Origin: Bacteroidia bacterium
GTDB taxonomy: Bacteria; Bacteroidota; Bacteroidia; Bacteroidales; Prolixibacteraceae
NCBI GenBank assembly: GCA_025358025.1
Contig: JANYKW010000009.1
Span: 28,963 to 92,962 of the forward strand
Length of the DNA: 64,000 nt
Reading direction: 5' to 3'
How positions within the stretch are numbered: position 1 is the stretch's first letter; each line of letters starts with the position of its first letter. This document shows positions 46,151 to 55,653 of this stretch, one piece after another. Under the pieces are notes generated by a model. That model had not been told where the DNA came from and searched no databases. It worked only from the letters and a program-made list of their open reading frames with translations. The translations under genes and the position numbers were made by a program.

Positions 46151-46157
46151 TTAATTT

Positions 46158-47969
46158 GTGAGCAGAGAAGATACTAAATTGTTGTATGATGAGGTTAAAA
46201 AATTGCCTGCTAATCCTGGGATCTACCAATTTTTTGACAAAGAAGATAAAATTATCTATGTAGGTAAAGCTAAAAATTTAAAAAAAAGAGTCACTTCTTA
46301 TTTTTTAAAAACCCACAACAACAGAAAAACGGAGATCCTGGTGAGGCAAATTGATAAGATCAGGCATGTTGTTGTGGATAGTGAAGAAGATGCGCTATTG
46401 CTTGAAAATAATTTAATAAAGAAGTATCAGCCCAAATACAATATATTACTCAAGGACGATAAAACCTTTCCCTGGATTTGTATCAAGAATGAACCTTTTC
46501 CCAGGATTTTCTATACCAGGAAAATAATTAAAGATGGATCCAATTATTATGGACCATATACTTCGGTGTACATGGCCAAAACTATTTTGGATGTTATCAA
46601 GCGACTTTTTCAGATAAGAAATTGTAAATTGGTACTAACGGATGCCAATTTGCAAAGTAAAAAATTTAAGAAATGCCTGGAATTTCAGATTGGGAATTGC
46701 AAGGCACCCTGTGAACTACTCTATGCGAAAAGTAATTATGGCACAGATATTCAAAATGCAAAGGCCATTTTGAGTGGGACATTGGCACCTGTTTTTAATT
46801 TCTTAAAAACATCCATGCAATTTGCTGCTGATAAATATGATTTTGAAAGGGCTGATGAGTACAAATCGAAAATTCAAATCCTTGAAAATTATAAAAGTAA
46901 ATCCTTGGTATGCAGTTCTGCCATGACAAATCTTGATATATTCTCTTTCCATGAAGATGAAAAAAATGGCTACGTGAATTATTTTAGAATTGTAGATGGG
47001 TCCATTGTTACCTCTTATTTGCTTGAAGTAAAGAAAAAATTGAATGAATCCAAAGAGGATATTTTATCTTTTTGTATTGTAGAAATTAGAAAAATATGCA
47101 ATTCAGCATCGTCAGAAATTATTTTGCCATTTTTAATTGGATATGATTTTTCAAATATTAAAATGACAGTACCTCAAATTGGGGAGAAGAAAAAATTGCT
47201 GGAATTGTGCGAGCGCAACGGAAGATTGTTCATGCTGGAGAGAGCTAAAAACGAATCAGTAAAATCACCTGTTCTCAAAAAGCAAAGACTACTGGAAAAA
47301 ATGCAAAAGGATTTGAATTTGACAAATCTGCCTCATCATATTGAATGTTTTGATAATTCAAATATTTCCGGAGATTTTCCGGTATCATCCTGTGTTGTAT
47401 TTATAGATGGAAAACCATTTAAATCGCAGTACAGACGGTTTAATATCAAATCAGTTGAAGGCCCAAATGATTTCGCCTCAATGGAAGAGGTTGTCGAGAG
47501 AAGGTATAGCAGACAATTAAGTGAAGGCAATCAACTGCCTGATTTAATTGTTATTGACGGTGGTAAAGGCCAACTTTCATCTGCCTTTTCTGTTCTGCAA
47601 AAGTTGGGTTTGGAAGGAAGGATCCAAATAATTGGCATTGCGAAAAGGCTGGAAGAGCTTTATTTTGCCAACGATCCGATTCCCCTTTATCTCGATAAGA
47701 AATCAGAAACGTTGAAGGTGTTGCAGCATTTACGGGATGAAGCGCATCGGTTTGGTATCACTTTTCACCGGGTTAAAAGAGCAGAGAACTTTACTTCATC
47801 GGCATTATCAGAAGTGGCAGGCATTGGTAATAAAACTGCTGAAAAGTTGTTAAGTCACTTTAAATCAGTAGAGATAATCAAGAAATTAAGTAAAGAAGAG
47901 CTGGAAAAAGTCATCGGGAAAGATAAAAGTGAAAAAATTATAGCCTACTTCCATCCGGATAAGCATTAA
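46158..47969 (+). CDS. uvrC: Excinuclease ABC subunit C
   Basis: A 603-residue nucleotide-excision-repair nuclease that makes both cuts around a lesion marked by UvrAB. N-terminal GIY-YIG domain (NPGIYQFF ... IIYVGKAKNLKKRV, about 14-45); UvrB-binding UVR motif near 228 (DFERADEYKSKIQIL); RNase-H-like C-terminal nuclease with IECFDNSNISG near 394 and LIVIDGGKGQLSSA near 459; tandem helix-hairpin-helix near 550-600 (EVAGIGNKTAEKLL). The start is GTG, the only in-frame start, since TAA precedes it. The stop interlocks with lplA on the other strand (47966-47969). Confidence 0.96.
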   Translation: MSREDTKLLYDEVKKLPANPGIYQFFDKEDKIIYVGKAKNLKKRVTSYFLKTHNNRKTEILVRQIDKIRHVVVDSEEDALLLENNLIKKYQPKYNILLKDDKTFPWICIKNEPFPRIFYTRKIIKDGSNYYGPYTSVYMAKTILDVIKRLFQIRNCKLVLTDANLQSKKFKKCLEFQIGNCKAPCELLYAKSNYGTDIQNAKAILSGTLAPVFNFLKTSMQFAADKYDFERADEYKSKIQILENYKSKSLVCSSAMTNLDIFSFHEDEKNGYVNYFRIVDGSIVTSYLLEVKKKLNESKEDILSFCIVEIRKICNSASSEIILPFLIGYDFSNIKMTVPQIGEKKKLLELCERNGRLFMLERAKNESVKSPVLKKQRLLEKMQKDLNLTNLPHHIECFDNSNISGDFPVSSCVVFIDGKPFKSQYRRFNIKSVEGPNDFASMEEVVERRYSRQLSEGNQLPDLIVIDGGKGQLSSAFSVLQKLGLEGRIQIIGIAKRLEELYFANDPIPLYLDKKSETLKVLQHLRDEAHRFGITFHRVKRAENFTSSALSEVAGIGNKTAEKLLSHFKSVEIIKKLSKEELEKVIGKDKSEKIIAYFHPDKH

Positions 47970-48928
47970 AAAAGAGAGTTCAAAAGAAATTGATTAAATG
48001 AAGATGCATGGGGAGTGTTTAACCATTTTTTTAGGGCATAGATATTATGGTATTTACCTTCTAATGATTTTAATTGTAAGCTGATATACTGGCTTAATTC
48101 ATTATTTGATTCAATTATCAACCTTTCAATTATCCCTTTTTCAACTTCCAGGATATAGTTGATAATATTCTTGTCATATCTTATGGTACTGGAGTAGGTA
48201 TATTTGGGAGAGTATCCAAAGATCCAATTTTGGGTAGAATATTTGTTTGTTACCAAATTGCTGATTGGATAGTGGGTTGCTTCCGGTAAGGAAATTAGAT
48301 TGACAGTCAAATTCTCAGTTTGTATATAGTCTGAAAAATCGGTCGTCAGGGATTTTATACTGATATTTTCAATAGCCTTTGATAGGTTGGTAACTTTAGA
48401 GCGGACAGATGCAATAGATTTGTCTTTGTATCTGTCCTGATTTCCTTTTAGTGAAGCGGATAGATTTGATAAGTTACAATCAATCAATAGCGTGCAATGG
48501 GCAATAACCCGATTTTTATATACATGCATTGCACTTCCTGAAATTTTACTTCCATCGAGGAGAAAATCATTTCTTTCAGAAAGAGTTATTGAAGGTGCCA
48601 GTTGTTTTAAAAAAGTGAATATGGATTGTGTAATGTTTTTGTATGAGATATTTTCGCCGAAAGAAACAGATTGAATGAAACTGAAATTGAGGTTACCCTC
48701 ATCGTGAAATACGGCACCTCCACCAGATAACCGTCTGGATACTAATATGTTGTTGTCATAAATAAAATTCGAATCGATTTCTTTTTGAACATTTTGATGT
48801 TTCCCGACAACTACACAGGGCTTGTTTACAAAGAGATAGATAAAATCTTCATCACTGTTTTTCAAGAGATATTCTTCAGTTGCCAGATTCCGGTAAGGAT
48901 CATCACTCGGAGAGATCAGAAGGTTCAT
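47966..48928 (-). CDS. lplA: Lipoate-protein ligase
   Basis: A 320-residue ligase that attaches scavenged lipoate to E2 subunits or the glycine-cleavage H protein. The catalytic domain shows NLATEEYLL near 14, RRLSGGGAVFHDEGNLNFSFI near 64-84 (the lipoyl-AMP loop) and KISGSAMHVYKNRVIAHCTLLID near 127. The C-terminal part (about 235-320) fits the accessory domain. The region reading WIFGYSPKYT is usual for LplA. It is convergent with uvrC and has no same-strand partner within 75 bases downstream. Confidence 0.92.
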   Translation of the reverse strand: MNLLISPSDDPYRNLATEEYLLKNSDEDFIYLFVNKPCVVVGKHQNVQKEIDSNFIYDNNILVSRRLSGGGAVFHDEGNLNFSFIQSVSFGENISYKNITQSIFTFLKQLAPSITLSERNDFLLDGSKISGSAMHVYKNRVIAHCTLLIDCNLSNLSASLKGNQDRYKDKSIASVRSKVTNLSKAIENISIKSLTTDFSDYIQTENLTVNLISLPEATHYPISNLVTNKYSTQNWIFGYSPKYTYSSTIRYDKNIINYILEVEKGIIERLIIESNNELSQYISLQLKSLEGKYHNIYALKKWLNTPHASSFNQFLLNSLF

Positions 48929-48948
48929 TTGATAATAATTTGTTTTTC

Positions 48949-48966
48949 ATCCGTCAGCCGGCGGAT
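48949..48966. repeat. 18-bp palindromic repeat, copy 2
   Basis: ATCCGTCAGCCGGCGGAT matches the reverse complement of the element at 30763-30780 at 17 of 18 positions. It lies in the 75-base gap between the start of lplA and the end of the TolC-like gene. Confidence 0.6.
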
Positions 48967-49003
48967 TACCATATCAATTGGAGATTGACGAATCATGGCC
49001 ATT

Positions 49004-50542
49004 TCATTTTTTTATACTATTGATGCTCTCATTTTCACCGGATAACATGGGGTTTTTATATACAATCTTTTGGTTCAGTTCAAAATCGTAAAGGGTAAGA
49101 ATTCGTAATCGATAGTAAGCTAACCAATAGGTAGCGAGAGAGTTGATATAATCTAGTTTGGCCGTAACCCTTTCTGAGGAGGCTATGTTCATATCAGTTA
49201 TGGTGATTTCACCATTTTGAAATTTTTTCAAAGCAATGATGTAGCCGTTTGCAGCGACCTTGTCTGCCTCTTCAGCTGTTTTTAACTGTTCTTTCAATAA
49301 GCCGAATTGTTCGACCTGAACGATTACGCTTCGGTCAAAATCTTCAAATGCTTGTTTGACATCGAAACTTACCAGGTCTCTGTTTGATTCTGCCATTTTT
49401 ACAGATGAGGCGGCTTTGCCCCAATCCAAAATCGGTACACTGAAAGTGAGTTGAAGCACACGTTGGTTTAATGGTTGGTCATAGATTCCGGGAAATGTTT
49501 CAGCGCTGTTGGATAGTCCATAGTTTCCGGATAAAGCTGCGCTTAATCCGCTGCTTCTTTTGGCTTGTGTCAGTTCTCTCTCAGCAGATATCAGCCTTCT
49601 CAGATAATATACCTGTTCAGATCGGTTCTCGCGGGCTTCTTTTAAGGCCTTATCGGGATCAATGTCAAACAGGGTGATCAGGAGTGGCATCTGCAGTTCA
49701 ATATTTTCTTTTTGGTCAAGACCGATATATGATTTCAGTGAAAAGTCAGCATTTTTCAAATCCATTTTAGCTGAACTCATTGATTTTTGCGCGTTCAGTA
49801 CGGATAGTTCAATACGTGAAAAATCATTGTCAGAAATTTGTCCAAGTTTCTTTTTGATCCGGGCAATTTTAAGGTTATCCGAACTGTTGTCGAAAGAGCT
49901 TTTGGCTAAATTATAGTTGGTTTGAATCCTGAGGTAGTTAAAAAAATAGGAGGTAGCTGTGTATGCAATACTTTCAATGGTCTGAAGGAAATTTTTCTGG
50001 GACTCGCTGTAGATCATCGGTTCAGTTTTTTGCTGCCATTTCATCCAGTTGAAGGCAAAGATAGGCTGGTAAAATCCGATTGAAAATGGGCTGCCAGACC
50101 ACGTTGTATTGTTTTTGTTGAAATCCTGAACCCTTGCTAAAGAAGTTGAAGCATAAATATGTGCACCTGTTAAAGGAATGTATTGATTCAGAGATAGGTT
50201 GGAAGAATTGGATAAGTAAGACACTTGTTTAAATTCGATACTTCCGTCGGGTTGGGTAACAGGAACTGTCGATTGCGTGAAATTTGGCAGCGTGCCATTC
50301 AGAATCAGGTTGGGAAGGAATTGCTTTGAGAAATTTCTGTAACGCCAATAATAACTAACGTGCTGATTTTGTGCATACTTAAGGGATGCTGATTTGGTGA
50401 TAGCCAATTCAACGATATTTCTTAAGCTAAGTCCCAGTTTTAAGGAATCTATTTTGGTTTGGTTATTCTGAGCCAACAAACTTGAAGCAAGCGATGAGAA
50501 TAGCAGGGACAAACAGAGCAATATTTTTAAGAATCGAAGCAT
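49004..50542 (-). CDS. TolC-family outer-membrane efflux protein
   Basis: A 512-residue exported protein (signal peptide to about 25, SSLLAQ) with two outer-membrane-efflux repeats made of long helices, for example SSDNLKIARIKKKLGQISDNDFSRIEL near 222 and AEEADKVAANGYIIALKKFQNGEITITDM near 440, the repeated motif of TolC-like channels. A stretch near 370 (VLQLTFSVPILDWGKAASS) is the conserved strand of the family. It forms the outer-membrane duct for an efflux or secretion pump. It follows an HlyD-type adaptor gene by three bases in one operon; the energising inner-membrane component is not encoded next to it. Confidence 0.9.
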   Translation of the reverse strand: MLRFLKILLCLSLLFSSLASSLLAQNNQTKIDSLKLGLSLRNIVELAITKSASLKYAQNQHVSYYWRYRNFSKQFLPNLILNGTLPNFTQSTVPVTQPDGSIEFKQVSYLSNSSNLSLNQYIPLTGAHIYASTSLARVQDFNKNNTTWSGSPFSIGFYQPIFAFNWMKWQQKTEPMIYSESQKNFLQTIESIAYTATSYFFNYLRIQTNYNLAKSSFDNSSDNLKIARIKKKLGQISDNDFSRIELSVLNAQKSMSSAKMDLKNADFSLKSYIGLDQKENIELQMPLLITLFDIDPDKALKEARENRSEQVYYLRRLISAERELTQAKRSSGLSAALSGNYGLSNSAETFPGIYDQPLNQRVLQLTFSVPILDWGKAASSVKMAESNRDLVSFDVKQAFEDFDRSVIVQVEQFGLLKEQLKTAEEADKVAANGYIIALKKFQNGEITITDMNIASSERVTAKLDYINSLATYWLAYYRLRILTLYDFELNQKIVYKNPMLSGENESINSIKK

Positions 50543-50545
50543 AGA

Positions 50546-51763
50546 TTATTCATTTATTGTAATTTCGTCAAGATTTTTAAACTGGGGATATCCCGATAGG
50601 GGAACAATAATTTGATCGCCTTCGTTGACACCTTCATTGATTTCTATGTAATCAGGGCTTACATAACCTATAGAAATTCTATTCTTAATTGCCTTGCCAT
50701 CTTTATATAAATATAAATAATCAGGTTTCCCCTTTTCAAATTGGGGAATATTTTTAATTCTTAACGCATTGTCTTTGTAGTTTTTAGCTATCCATAGTTC
50801 TATATTTTGGTGCGGAATTAATTTGGGATTCGAACTTTCCTCCAGATGTACATTGAATTGAATTTTTCCATCTTCGATAATGGGTGAGACAATCCCAATG
50901 TGGCCATACAATTTTGTCTCTTCGAAAACAGCATATATCGGTGTTCCTGTTTTCACAAATTCAGCCATTTTTTCTTCGATGGAGCCGGATATTTTAAATG
51001 AGGATAAATCTGAAATTCTCACGAGTACCTGGTCCTTGTTCACTTTTTCACCAGGTTTGTTCCCAATTGCCAGCACGATACCGGATGATTGCGATCTGAC
51101 ATTCATCAAATCTAATGCCGTTAGTTTTTCATTCAGATCTTTTTCCTGAATCTGGATACCCAGAAGCAGCCCTTCTTCTTCAGCTCTGAGTTGTTTCAAC
51201 CGGATGGTGTTTTTTTCTTTCAGGGTAAGGAGTTCTTTTTCGGCCAGGGCTAATTCCTGTTTGGTTTTTTCGATTTTAGCCGGAGAGATACCCCCAACTT
51301 CGATTAGTTGTTCTTCTGCAGAAAGTTGTGATTTTAAGGAGGTAATATTGAGCTTTTTAACCTCTTCATTGTATTTTAAATCAATCTTGGTGGATGTTTC
51401 AGAAAGAATATTTTTTTCCAGGCTGTTTTTTTTGAGTGCAAGCTGATCCTTTATGTTATCAATGTCCATCTTTATTTGCTGATCATCCAAAACCAGGATA
51501 AGATCTCCACGCTGCACGCTGCTGCCGGGTTCCCGGATAATTTTTTTGATCGTACTGGGGTAAGTGCATCTGATCAGGACTTCACTTTCAGGTTCGACAA
51601 CTCCGGATGCTTTAATAGGATTTATCACTTTTCCTCTTTCGACGGTCAGCACAACACACTTACTTTTATCGACGATGCCTGTTGAATTTGCACAGGACGA
51701 GAAAAAATAAAGCGCACAAATCAAACACCAGAAAAACTGTGTTGAATTTTCTTTTATGTTCAT
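50546..51763 (-). CDS. HlyD/RND-type periplasmic adaptor lipoprotein
   Basis: A 405-residue protein from ATG 51763 with a lipoprotein-like signal ending FFSSC. A start at 51808 would add 15 residues before the signal and is rejected. After a lipoyl half-motif (SGVVEPESEVLIRCTYPSTIKKII) comes a long coiled-coil hairpin (about 85-215), the second lipoyl half (SSGIVLAIGNKPGEKVNKDQVLV near 229) and a beta-barrel domain. Adaptors like this bridge an inner-membrane pump and TolC. The TolC-like gene follows three bases later, but no ABC, RND or MFS pump gene is adjacent, so its partner must be elsewhere. Confidence 0.88.
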   Translation of the reverse strand: MNIKENSTQFFWCLICALYFFSSCANSTGIVDKSKCVVLTVERGKVINPIKASGVVEPESEVLIRCTYPSTIKKIIREPGSSVQRGDLILVLDDQQIKMDIDNIKDQLALKKNSLEKNILSETSTKIDLKYNEEVKKLNITSLKSQLSAEEQLIEVGGISPAKIEKTKQELALAEKELLTLKEKNTIRLKQLRAEEEGLLLGIQIQEKDLNEKLTALDLMNVRSQSSGIVLAIGNKPGEKVNKDQVLVRISDLSSFKISGSIEEKMAEFVKTGTPIYAVFEETKLYGHIGIVSPIIEDGKIQFNVHLEESSNPKLIPHQNIELWIAKNYKDNALRIKNIPQFEKGKPDYLYLYKDGKAIKNRISIGYVSPDYIEINEGVNEGDQIIVPLSGYPQFKNLDEITINE

Positions 51764-51938
51764 AGTTAATAGTATTGAATGGATTACAATATCCCCTTCA
51801 CTTAGCAATGTAAATCAAATCATCCGGCAAAGTTAAGAAATCAGAACCAAGGATGAATATAAAAAGGTTATTTAATTAATTCAATGAACTTCCTGAGATT
51901 ATTACAATCAACTTGTGAGGGGCCAAAAGGCTTTGTAA

Positions 51939-52697
51939 TCAAAGGAATATCAGAAGGGCTGATACAAATGTGATGACAACAACCGCCCAACGATAGGTTG
52001 GTTCTTTAATCGCGTGAACAATTTTAATTCCGGCATATGCCCCTAGCAGGACAAATGGAACTGCTATCAGATCAATCAGAATCGTCTGTTGATGAATATT
52101 TTTCCACACAAAATACTGTAATGGCAACTTGGTCAGGTTGATAATAGCAAAAAACCAGGCTGTAGTGCCGATATAATTCTTCTTTGGGAGTTTGAGCGCC
52201 AACAGATAAATTGCAAAAACGGGTCCGGCAACATTTCCAATCATCGTGGCAAATCCTCCCAGAATTCCAAATACTGCTGCAAACCAGGGATAACCGGGAA
52301 GATCATTGCGCTTGTTCTTCCTGTCATTCCAGACCATCAACACCAAAGAAAACAAAACGGAACCCGCTATGATATTTTTGAATTGATGGTCATTGACATT
52401 GCCTCCTATCCACAATGCAAGGATTAATCCCAGGAATGCCCATGGGAGTGCTCTGAGCAGGGGTTTCCATTCAGCATGGCGATGATAGTGGATTACGGCA
52501 AACAGGTCGGCTGTGATCAGGATTGGCAGCAATACGCCTGTTGATGTTTTTCCTCCAAAGATCATTGCCATTACCGGGACGACAATCATCGAGACTCCAG
52601 GTACTCCTGTCTTTGACATACCGACCAAAATCGCACAGGTTCCGATCAGTAACCAATAGGTATAGGATAAATTGAAAATGGTTTGAAAATCGGGCAT
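51939..52697 (-). CDS. TSUP-family permease (TauE/SafE-like)
   Basis: A 252-residue membrane protein with about eight helices and the two repeated family motifs: GMSKTGVPGVSMIVVPVMAM near 26-45 with KTGVPG, and the second repeat FATMIGNVAGPVFAIYLL near 145-162. TSUP members move sulfite, sulfoacetate, taurine or other sulfur-containing organic anions. The substrate cannot be read from sequence. It stands alone and is divergent from efp, with 86 bases between their starts. The selenium/sulfur operon in this window is 42 kb away, so no link is implied. Confidence 0.88.
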   Translation of the reverse strand: MPDFQTIFNLSYTYWLLIGTCAILVGMSKTGVPGVSMIVVPVMAMIFGGKTSTGVLLPILITADLFAVIHYHRHAEWKPLLRALPWAFLGLILALWIGGNVNDHQFKNIIAGSVLFSLVLMVWNDRKNKRNDLPGYPWFAAVFGILGGFATMIGNVAGPVFAIYLLALKLPKKNYIGTTAWFFAIINLTKLPLQYFVWKNIHQQTILIDLIAVPFVLLGAYAGIKIVHAIKEPTYRWAVVVITFVSALLIFL

Positions 52698-52730
52698 TAC
52701 GAATAATTTTCTGGTTTGGATGGTTTTATC

Positions 52731-52738
52731 TATTTTTG
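52731..52738 (+). promoter_or_regulatory. Candidate -7 promoter element TATTTTTG
   Basis: TATTTTTG fits TAnnTTTG and lies 45 bases before the efp ATG. A TTTG at 52715-52718 is too close for a standard -33 element. Confidence 0.3.
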
Positions 52739-52783
52739 CAAAAAATTTAAAGATAGTTTTTAAACTTTCAAATCAAGTAGATA

Positions 52784-53353
52784 ATGGCAAGTTTAGCAGA
52801 TTTTCGTAATGGATTGTGTATTGAGTTCAATGATCAAATATTTCAGATAGTAAGTTTTCAGCATGTCAAACCTGGTAAAGGTCCGGCATTTGTTCGTACA
52901 AAGCTTAAAAATATGAAAACCGGTAAAGTAATAGATAACACTTTTTCTGGTGGAACAAAGATAACAACGGTTCGGGTTGAGCGAAGGCCGTATCAATATC
53001 TTTACCATGATGAAACCGGATACAACTTCATGAATAATGAATCATTCGAACAGGTTAACATTGATGCTTCAATGGTTGAGAATGCTGACCTGATGAAAGA
53101 AGGCATGACTGTTGAGATTACCTATCATGCTGAAACTGAAACTCCCCTGACTGTTGATCTTCCCCCTTTTATTGAACTGGAGATTACCTATGCTGAACCC
53201 AGCGAACGTGGCAACACGGCGTCATCAACAGCTTTAAAGGGTGTAACCGTCGAATCAGGAGCCACCATCATGGTTCCGCTGTTTATCAATCAGGGAGATG
53301 TAATAAAAGTTGATACCCGCGACCGTTCCTATTCTGAACGCGTGAAGAGATAA
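52784..53353 (+). CDS. efp: Translation elongation factor P
   Basis: A 189-residue three-domain factor that relieves ribosome stalling at polyproline. The domain I loop HVKPGKGPAFVRTKLKN places Lys32 at the tip that reaches the peptidyl-transferase centre. Domains II and III follow with the family signature GATIMVPLFINQGDVIKVDTRDRSYSERV at the C-terminus. Lys at 32 rules out the rhamnosyl-arginine (EarP) type; neither epmA nor epmB is nearby, so the modification, if any, is unknown. A strong bidirectional terminator follows. Confidence 0.96.
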   Translation: MASLADFRNGLCIEFNDQIFQIVSFQHVKPGKGPAFVRTKLKNMKTGKVIDNTFSGGTKITTVRVERRPYQYLYHDETGYNFMNNESFEQVNIDASMVENADLMKEGMTVEITYHAETETPLTVDLPPFIELEITYAEPSERGNTASSTALKGVTVESGATIMVPLFINQGDVIKVDTRDRSYSERVKR

Positions 53354-53387
53354 GTTTTCCTTAACTTCATCAAAAAGATAATAAAAT

Positions 53388-53421
53388 AAGAAAGCCGGTT
53401 GATGATCCAACCGGCTTTCTT
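53388..53421. terminator. Strong bidirectional rho-independent terminator
   Basis: Fourteen-base complementary arms (53388-53401 and 53408-53421, core AGCCGGTTG / CAACCGGCT) form a long stem with a 6-base loop, with AT-rich runs on both sides and TGTTTTATT after it. It ends efp on the plus strand and queA on the minus strand, whose stops lie on either side. Confidence 0.88.
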
Positions 53422-53461
53422 GTTTTATTAATTGACGAATGATAATTTATATATCTGATTA

Positions 53462-54511
53462 TCAAATGATAAGCATCGCATCTCCATAAGTTCCAAAATG
53501 ATATTTCTCATTGATTGCCTCTTTGTAGGCATTCATCAGATGGTCGTACCCGGCGAATGCACTTACCATCATCAGCAGCGTTGAGAGCGGGAGATGAAAG
53601 TTGGATATCATGCTGTCAGCAACACTAAAATCGTAGGGAGGGAAAATGAATTTGTTCGTCCACCCCTCAAAAGGTTTTAGCATTCCGTTGGTTGAGACGG
53701 AGGTTTCAAGGGTTCGCATCACGGTAGTTCCGACTGCGCATACACGATGCTTCTCTTCTTTTGCCGTGTTCACGATATTAACTGCCTCCTCCTTGATCCA
53801 GATTTGCTCAGAATCCATTTTGTGTTTGGTGAGATCCTCGACATCTACACTTCTGAAATTGCCCAGACCAACATGCAGCGTAATTTCAGCAAATTCCACT
53901 CCCTTGATTTCCAATCGTTTTAAGAGTTCCCTGCTGAAGTGAAGTCCGGCAGTTGGAGCAGCAACGGCTCCTTCATGTTTTGCGAAAACGGTTTGGTAAC
54001 GGTCGGCGTCCTCTTCTTCGACCGGACGGTTGATAATTTTTGGAAGAGGAGTCTCACCCAACTTGAAAAGGGTATCCTTGAATTCATCGTATGTTCCGTC
54101 GAACAGGAAACGGAGGGTTCGTCCTCTGGATGTAGTATTATCGATTACCTCAGCTACCAAAAGATCATCGTCGCCAAAATAAAGCTTGTTCCCAATTCTG
54201 ATTTTTCTGGCCGGATCAACCAAAACATCCCACAACCTCAATTCCCGGTTGAGTTCCCTTAAAAGAAAAACCTCAATCTGCGCACCGGTTTTTTCTTTGT
54301 TACCGTATAGCCTGGCAGGGAATACCTTGGTGTTATTGAAAACCATAACATCTTTGTCATTGAAATAATCCATAACATCTTTAAAGATTTTGTGTTCAAT
54401 GTTGCCAGTTTGACGGTTTAAAACAAGTAACCGTGATTCGTCCCGATTCTTCGATGGATGAAGAGAGATCAATTCATCAGGTAAATTGTACTTAAATTTC
54501 GAGAGCTTCAT
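53462..54511 (-). CDS. queA: tRNA preQ1-34 S-adenosylmethionine ribosyltransferase-isomerase
   Basis: A 349-residue enzyme making epoxyqueuosine at the wobble position of GUN-anticodon tRNAs by transferring the ribosyl part of SAM. The opening [19 protein letters not shown] is the family N-terminus, so ATG 54511 is preferred over 54523 (four extra residues). Other marks: [12 protein letters not shown] near 58, [14 protein letters not shown] near 184 and [17 protein letters not shown] near 304. It follows truB closely in the same operon. Terminated by the hairpin at 53388-53421. Confidence 0.95.
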   Translation of the reverse strand: MKLSKFKYNLPDELISLHPSKNRDESRLLVLNRQTGNIEHKIFKDVMDYFNDKDVMVFNNTKVFPARLYGNKEKTGAQIEVFLLRELNRELRLWDVLVDPARKIRIGNKLYFGDDDLLVAEVIDNTTSRGRTLRFLFDGTYDEFKDTLFKLGETPLPKIINRPVEEEDADRYQTVFAKHEGAVAAPTAGLHFSRELLKRLEIKGVEFAEITLHVGLGNFRSVDVEDLTKHKMDSEQIWIKEEAVNIVNTAKEEKHRVCAVGTTVMRTLETSVSTNGMLKPFEGWTNKFIFPPYDFSVADSMISNFHLPLSTLLMMVSAFAGYDHLMNAYKEAINEKYHFGTYGDAMLII

Positions 54512-54532
54512 TGTTGATGACATTTATATGAT

Positions 54533-55267
54533 TTAAATGGGTGTAATTTTATTGATTTGAAAGTATTCAGAAAGCATATCTGCTAATTCTGTGAGATTTA
54601 AACTATTATCAATTGTATATTCTCCAATTCGGGTGCGTTGCAAACCAATGAGATAGGCTCCGCTGTCGAGTGCAGTGCCAATGTCTCTTGCCAATGCCCT
54701 GATGTATGTTCCCTTGCTGCATACGATTCGTAATTCAATTTCAGGCAACTCAAATCTTAAGAGTTCGATCTCTTTGATTACAAGCATCTTCGATTTAAGT
54801 TCTACCTCTTTCCCTTTCCTGGCAAATTGATAGGCTCTTTTCCCGTCTACTTTTATTGCAGAGTAGACAGGCGGAATTTGTTCGATTTCACCGACAAACA
54901 GCGGAAGAATATTTTCTACTGACTCATGGTTTATATGAACTGTTTCGAACTGTGCGTTTTCATCAGTTTCCAGATCATAAGATGGTGTTGTCGCACCAAC
55001 TTTGAGCAGGGCGATATATTCTTTTTCATCGGCCTGAATTTCATCAATTTGCTTGGTTAATTTACCCGAGCAAAGTACCATGACACCGGTAGCTTTAGGA
55101 TCCAGTGTTCCGGCATGACCAATTTTTAACTTCTTAATCTTCAAAAACCGGCAGAGCATGTTCCGTACTTTTTGAACCAAATCAAACGAGGTCCAATCCA
55201 GAGGTTTGTTTAAAACCAGAATCTCGCCCCGAATGAAATCAAAATCTTTTGGCTCCTTATATCTCAT
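54533..55267 (-). CDS. truB: tRNA pseudouridine-55 synthase
   Basis: A 244-residue enzyme forming pseudouridine 55 in the tRNA T-loop. Catalytic Asp56 lies in GHAGTLDPKATGVMVLC; KPLDWTSFDLVQKVR near 21-35 and YSAIKVDGKRAYQFARKG near 136-153 are hallmarks. The short C-terminal part lacks a full PUA domain, as is common in the phylum. It is in the minus-strand series YfhO-ftsX-DUF3098-truB-queA. I expect uppP between the DUF3098 gene and truB in relatives, but only 80 bases separate them here. Confidence 0.95.
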   Translation of the reverse strand: MRYKEPKDFDFIRGEILVLNKPLDWTSFDLVQKVRNMLCRFLKIKKLKIGHAGTLDPKATGVMVLCSGKLTKQIDEIQADEKEYIALLKVGATTPSYDLETDENAQFETVHINHESVENILPLFVGEIEQIPPVYSAIKVDGKRAYQFARKGKEVELKSKMLVIKEIELLRFELPEIELRIVCSKGTYIRALARDIGTALDSGAYLIGLQRTRIGEYTIDNSLNLTELADMLSEYFQINKITPI

Positions 55268-55347
55268 TAAATGAACGGGTAACTTTAAAACATGACATGC
55301 AATTGCTTGCGGAAAAACAATAGCCTTCGAAAATTAAGTGGAATATT

Positions 55348-55617
55348 TTATGAATTCTTTGGGGTTTCCGATTTCGGTTTTTTCATGATTGCATAAATCT
55401 CAAAAAGGAATCCAAACATCACAACAAGAGGCGCAAGTGTGATTCTGCGAAAACTGAATATGACTTCTTTGTTGAATACATTGGGGTCTAAGCTTTTGCC
55501 ACCGGTCATCAAAGCGAATCCTAAAACGATGATTGCCAATCCGATAAGCATCAATTTCAGGTTCTCCTTTCCGAGTGCAAACCCCACAAAATTCGATTGT
55601 CCGCTATTCTTGACCAT
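55348..55617 (-). CDS. DUF3098 small membrane protein
   Basis: An 89-residue protein with two membrane helices (about 20-41 and 60-82) and a loop with TGGKSLDPNVFNKEVIFSFRRITLAPLV, the DUF3098 signature in the phylum. Short charged tails flank it. Function unknown. It sits between ftsX and truB as in many Bacteroidota, which suggests, but does not show, a part in division or envelope biogenesis. Confidence 0.85.
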   Translation of the reverse strand: MVKNSGQSNFVGFALGKENLKLMLIGLAIIVLGFALMTGGKSLDPNVFNKEVIFSFRRITLAPLVVMFGFLFEIYAIMKKPKSETPKNS

Positions 55618-55653
55618 TTAACAATGAATTAGTTATTAACCCGCAAAGATAGT

